NCBI GenBank assembly: GCA_934668695.1 | Contig: CAKUOD010000026.1 | Location: 1-15,227, forward strand | Source of the DNA: an uncultured Collinsella sp. | GTDB taxonomy: Bacteria > Actinomycetota > Coriobacteriia > Coriobacteriales > Coriobacteriaceae | Reading direction: 5' to 3' | Length of the DNA: 15,227 bases | Shown: positions 13,459 through 15,227 of the stretch, piece by piece | Position numbering within the stretch: the first letter of the stretch is position 1 | How the letters are laid out: every line of letters starts with the position of its first letter | Notes under the pieces: generated by a model | The model's database searches: none | Seen by the model: only the letters and a program-made list of their open reading frames with translations | Told to the model about the DNA's origin: nothing | Program-made: the position numbers and the translations under genes

Positions 13459-15227
13459 ATGAATACTTCAATTGACATTTCCCACATCCGCAACTTCTCG
13501 ATTGTTGCGCACATCGACCATGGCAAGTCCACGATCAGTGACCGCATCCTCGAGCTCACCCATACCGTCGACGAGCGCGATATGGAGTCGCAGCTACTCG
13601 ATACGATGGACATCGAGCGTGAGCGCGGCATTACAATCAAGTCCAATGCCGTCCGCGTCTCCTATGATGCCGACGACGGCGAGACGTATCAGTTCAACCT
13701 GATCGATACGCCGGGCCACGTGGACTTTACCTACGAGGTCTCGCGTTCGCTGGCCGCCTGCGAGGGCGCGGTACTGGTCGTCGACGCCACGCAGGGCGTC
13801 GAGGCGCAGACCGTCTCCAACGCTACGCTCGCCATGAACGCCAATCTGGACATTGTGCCGGCCATCAACAAGATCGACTTGCCCTCGGCCCATCCCGATG
13901 AGGTTAAGACCGAGATCGAGGATGACCTGGCGATCCCTGCCGATGATGCCGTGTGCGTCTCGGGCAAGACCGGCGAGGGCATCCACGATCTGCTGGAGTC
14001 CATTGTCTTTTTGATCTCTCCGCCCAAGGGCGATGCGAACGCGCCGCTCAAGGCACTCATCCTTGACTCGTATTTTGACGAGTACCGCGGCGTCGTCGCC
14101 ACGGTGCGCGTCTTTGACGGTTCCATCAAAAAGGGCGATACCCTGCGCATGATGCAGGCCAAGGGCGACTTTTTGGTCGACGGCGTGGGCGTCAAGCGTC
14201 CCGCCGAGACCCCGGTCGATGCACTGACCGTCGGCGAGGTCGGCTATGTGGTCACAGGTCTGAAGGACCCCGAGGCCGTGCGCGTGGGCGACACCCTTAC
14301 CTGGGCGTCAAATCCCTGCCCCGAGCCGCTGCCGGGCTATCGCGAGGCCAAGCCCATGGTCTACACGGGCTTGTTCCCCATCGACAATAAAGATTACGAG
14401 AACCTCCGCGACGCTCTCGACAAGCTGCACGTCAACGATCCGTCGTTGGTATGGGAGCCCGAGACGTCGGTGGCGCTGGGCTTTGGCTTCCGCGTGGGCT
14501 TCCTGGGCCTGCTGCACATGGAGGTCGTCAAGGAGCGTCTGGAGCGCGAGTTCAATCTGGACCTGATCGCCACGAGCCCGTCGGTCGACTACCACGTGTA
14601 CAAGACTGACGGCGAGATGATCGATGTCCGCAGCCCGCAGGATCTGCCCGAGGCCACGCGCATCGAGCGTATCGAAGAGCCCTACCTTAAGGCAAAGATC
14701 ATCTGCCCGCCTGAGTATACGGGTGCCGTCATGCAGCTTGCTATCGAGCACCGCGGCATTACAACCGACATGATCCATCTCACGAGCAAATCGGTCGAGA
14801 TGCGCTTCGATATGCCGCTCGCCGAGCTCATCTTGGACTTCTTCGACCAGCTCAAGAGTCGCACCAAGGGCTATGCCTCGCTCGACTACGAGTTCAACGA
14901 GTATCGTCCCTCCGAGCTCGTGAAGCTCGATATTTTGCTTTCGGGCGACGAGGTGGACGCGCTTTCGTTTATCGTCCATAAGGACAAGGCATATGGCCTG
15001 GCCCGCGGCCTGTGCGACAAGCTCAAGGAGATTATCCCGCGCCAGCTGTTCGAGGTGCCTATCCAGGGCGCCATCGGCAACAAGATCATCGCCCGCTCCA
15101 CCGTCAAGGCGCGCCGCAAGGACGTTTTGGCCAAGTGCTACGGCGGCGATATCTCGCGTAAGCGCAAGCTGCTCGAGAAGCAGAAAGAGGGCAAGAAGCG
15201 CATGAAGGCCATCGGCTCGGTCGAGGT
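13459..15227 (+). CDS. lepA: Elongation factor 4 (LepA), cut by the window edge
   Basis: 589 codons plus two bases are present without a stop; family members are about 600 residues, so only the extreme C-terminus (about ten codons) is missing. EF4 is a translational GTPase that back-translocates or remodels ribosomes. GTPase motifs are intact: AHIDHGKST (17-25), RGITI (56-60), DTPGH (83-87), NKID (137-140). The EF4-specific C-terminal domain is visible: [20 protein letters not shown], then [20 protein letters not shown], ending at IGSVEV. No other start fits the conserved [17 protein letters not shown]. Its position after rpsT is common in Gram-positive genomes. Confidence 0.97.
   Translation, partial: MNTSIDISHIRNFSIVAHIDHGKSTISDRILELTHTVDERDMESQLLDTMDIERERGITIKSNAVRVSYDADDGETYQFNLIDTPGHVDFTYEVSRSLAACEGAVLVVDATQGVEAQTVSNATLAMNANLDIVPAINKIDLPSAHPDEVKTEIEDDLAIPADDAVCVSGKTGEGIHDLLESIVFLISPPKGDANAPLKALILDSYFDEYRGVVATVRVFDGSIKKGDTLRMMQAKGDFLVDGVGVKRPAETPVDALTVGEVGYVVTGLKDPEAVRVGDTLTWASNPCPEPLPGYREAKPMVYTGLFPIDNKDYENLRDALDKLHVNDPSLVWEPETSVALGFGFRVGFLGLLHMEVVKERLEREFNLDLIATSPSVDYHVYKTDGEMIDVRSPQDLPEATRIERIEEPYLKAKIICPPEYTGAVMQLAIEHRGITTDMIHLTSKSVEMRFDMPLAELILDFFDQLKSRTKGYASLDYEFNEYRPSELVKLDILLSGDEVDALSFIVHKDKAYGLARGLCDKLKEIIPRQLFEVPIQGAIGNKIIARSTVKARRKDVLAKCYGGDISRKRKLLEKQKEGKKRMKAIGSVE

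Overview
This window is a block of housekeeping genes from a GC-rich actinobacterium. The best guess is a Coriobacteriia member, probably Collinsella or a close relative. The clues are a mycobacterial-type integration host factor gene (mihF) directly before gmk and rpoZ, many GTG starts with GGAGG-type ribosome binding sites, and a pyrimidine operon of Firmicutes-like order (pyrR-B-C-K-D-F) with a class 1B dihydroorotate dehydrogenase. The species is inferred from memory of gene content; no search was possible.

Layout. Left edge: rpmB (L28) on the minus strand, divergent from everything else. A gene-free stretch of about 450 bp (273-723) holds the rpmB promoter and the pyr promoter and leader. 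The leader looks like a PyrR-responsive attenuator: a hairpin with a CAAAGA hexaloop, then a GC-rich hairpin followed by seven T. The pyr operon (724-6047) encodes the regulator PyrR, aspartate transcarbamylase, dihydroorotase, both subunits of NAD-linked dihydroorotate dehydrogenase and OMP decarboxylase. Most junctions overlap or nearly abut; the exception is 92 bp with two hairpins between pyrC and pyrK. carAB and pyrE are not in the window.

The spacer 6048-6286 holds a long imperfect inverted repeat and two possible mihF promoters, one inside a dyad. Then come mihF, gmk, rpoZ and thiI (6287-8697), almost without gaps, closed by a strong terminator at 8707-8739. The last block follows an order common in Gram-positive bacteria: comEA, comEC (DNA uptake), holA (polymerase III delta), rpsT (S20) and lepA (EF4). 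rpsT ends in a strong terminator at 13397-13433. lepA runs off the right edge about ten codons short of the family's usual length and may be leaderless.

I found no mobile element, CRISPR array, rRNA or tRNA, and no accessory or defence cluster. Nothing in the protein set is exotic. The items worth checking are regulatory: the pyr leader, the promoter dyads at rpmB and mihF, the structured rpsT leader, the inverted repeat after pyrF, and the possible leaderless lepA start.
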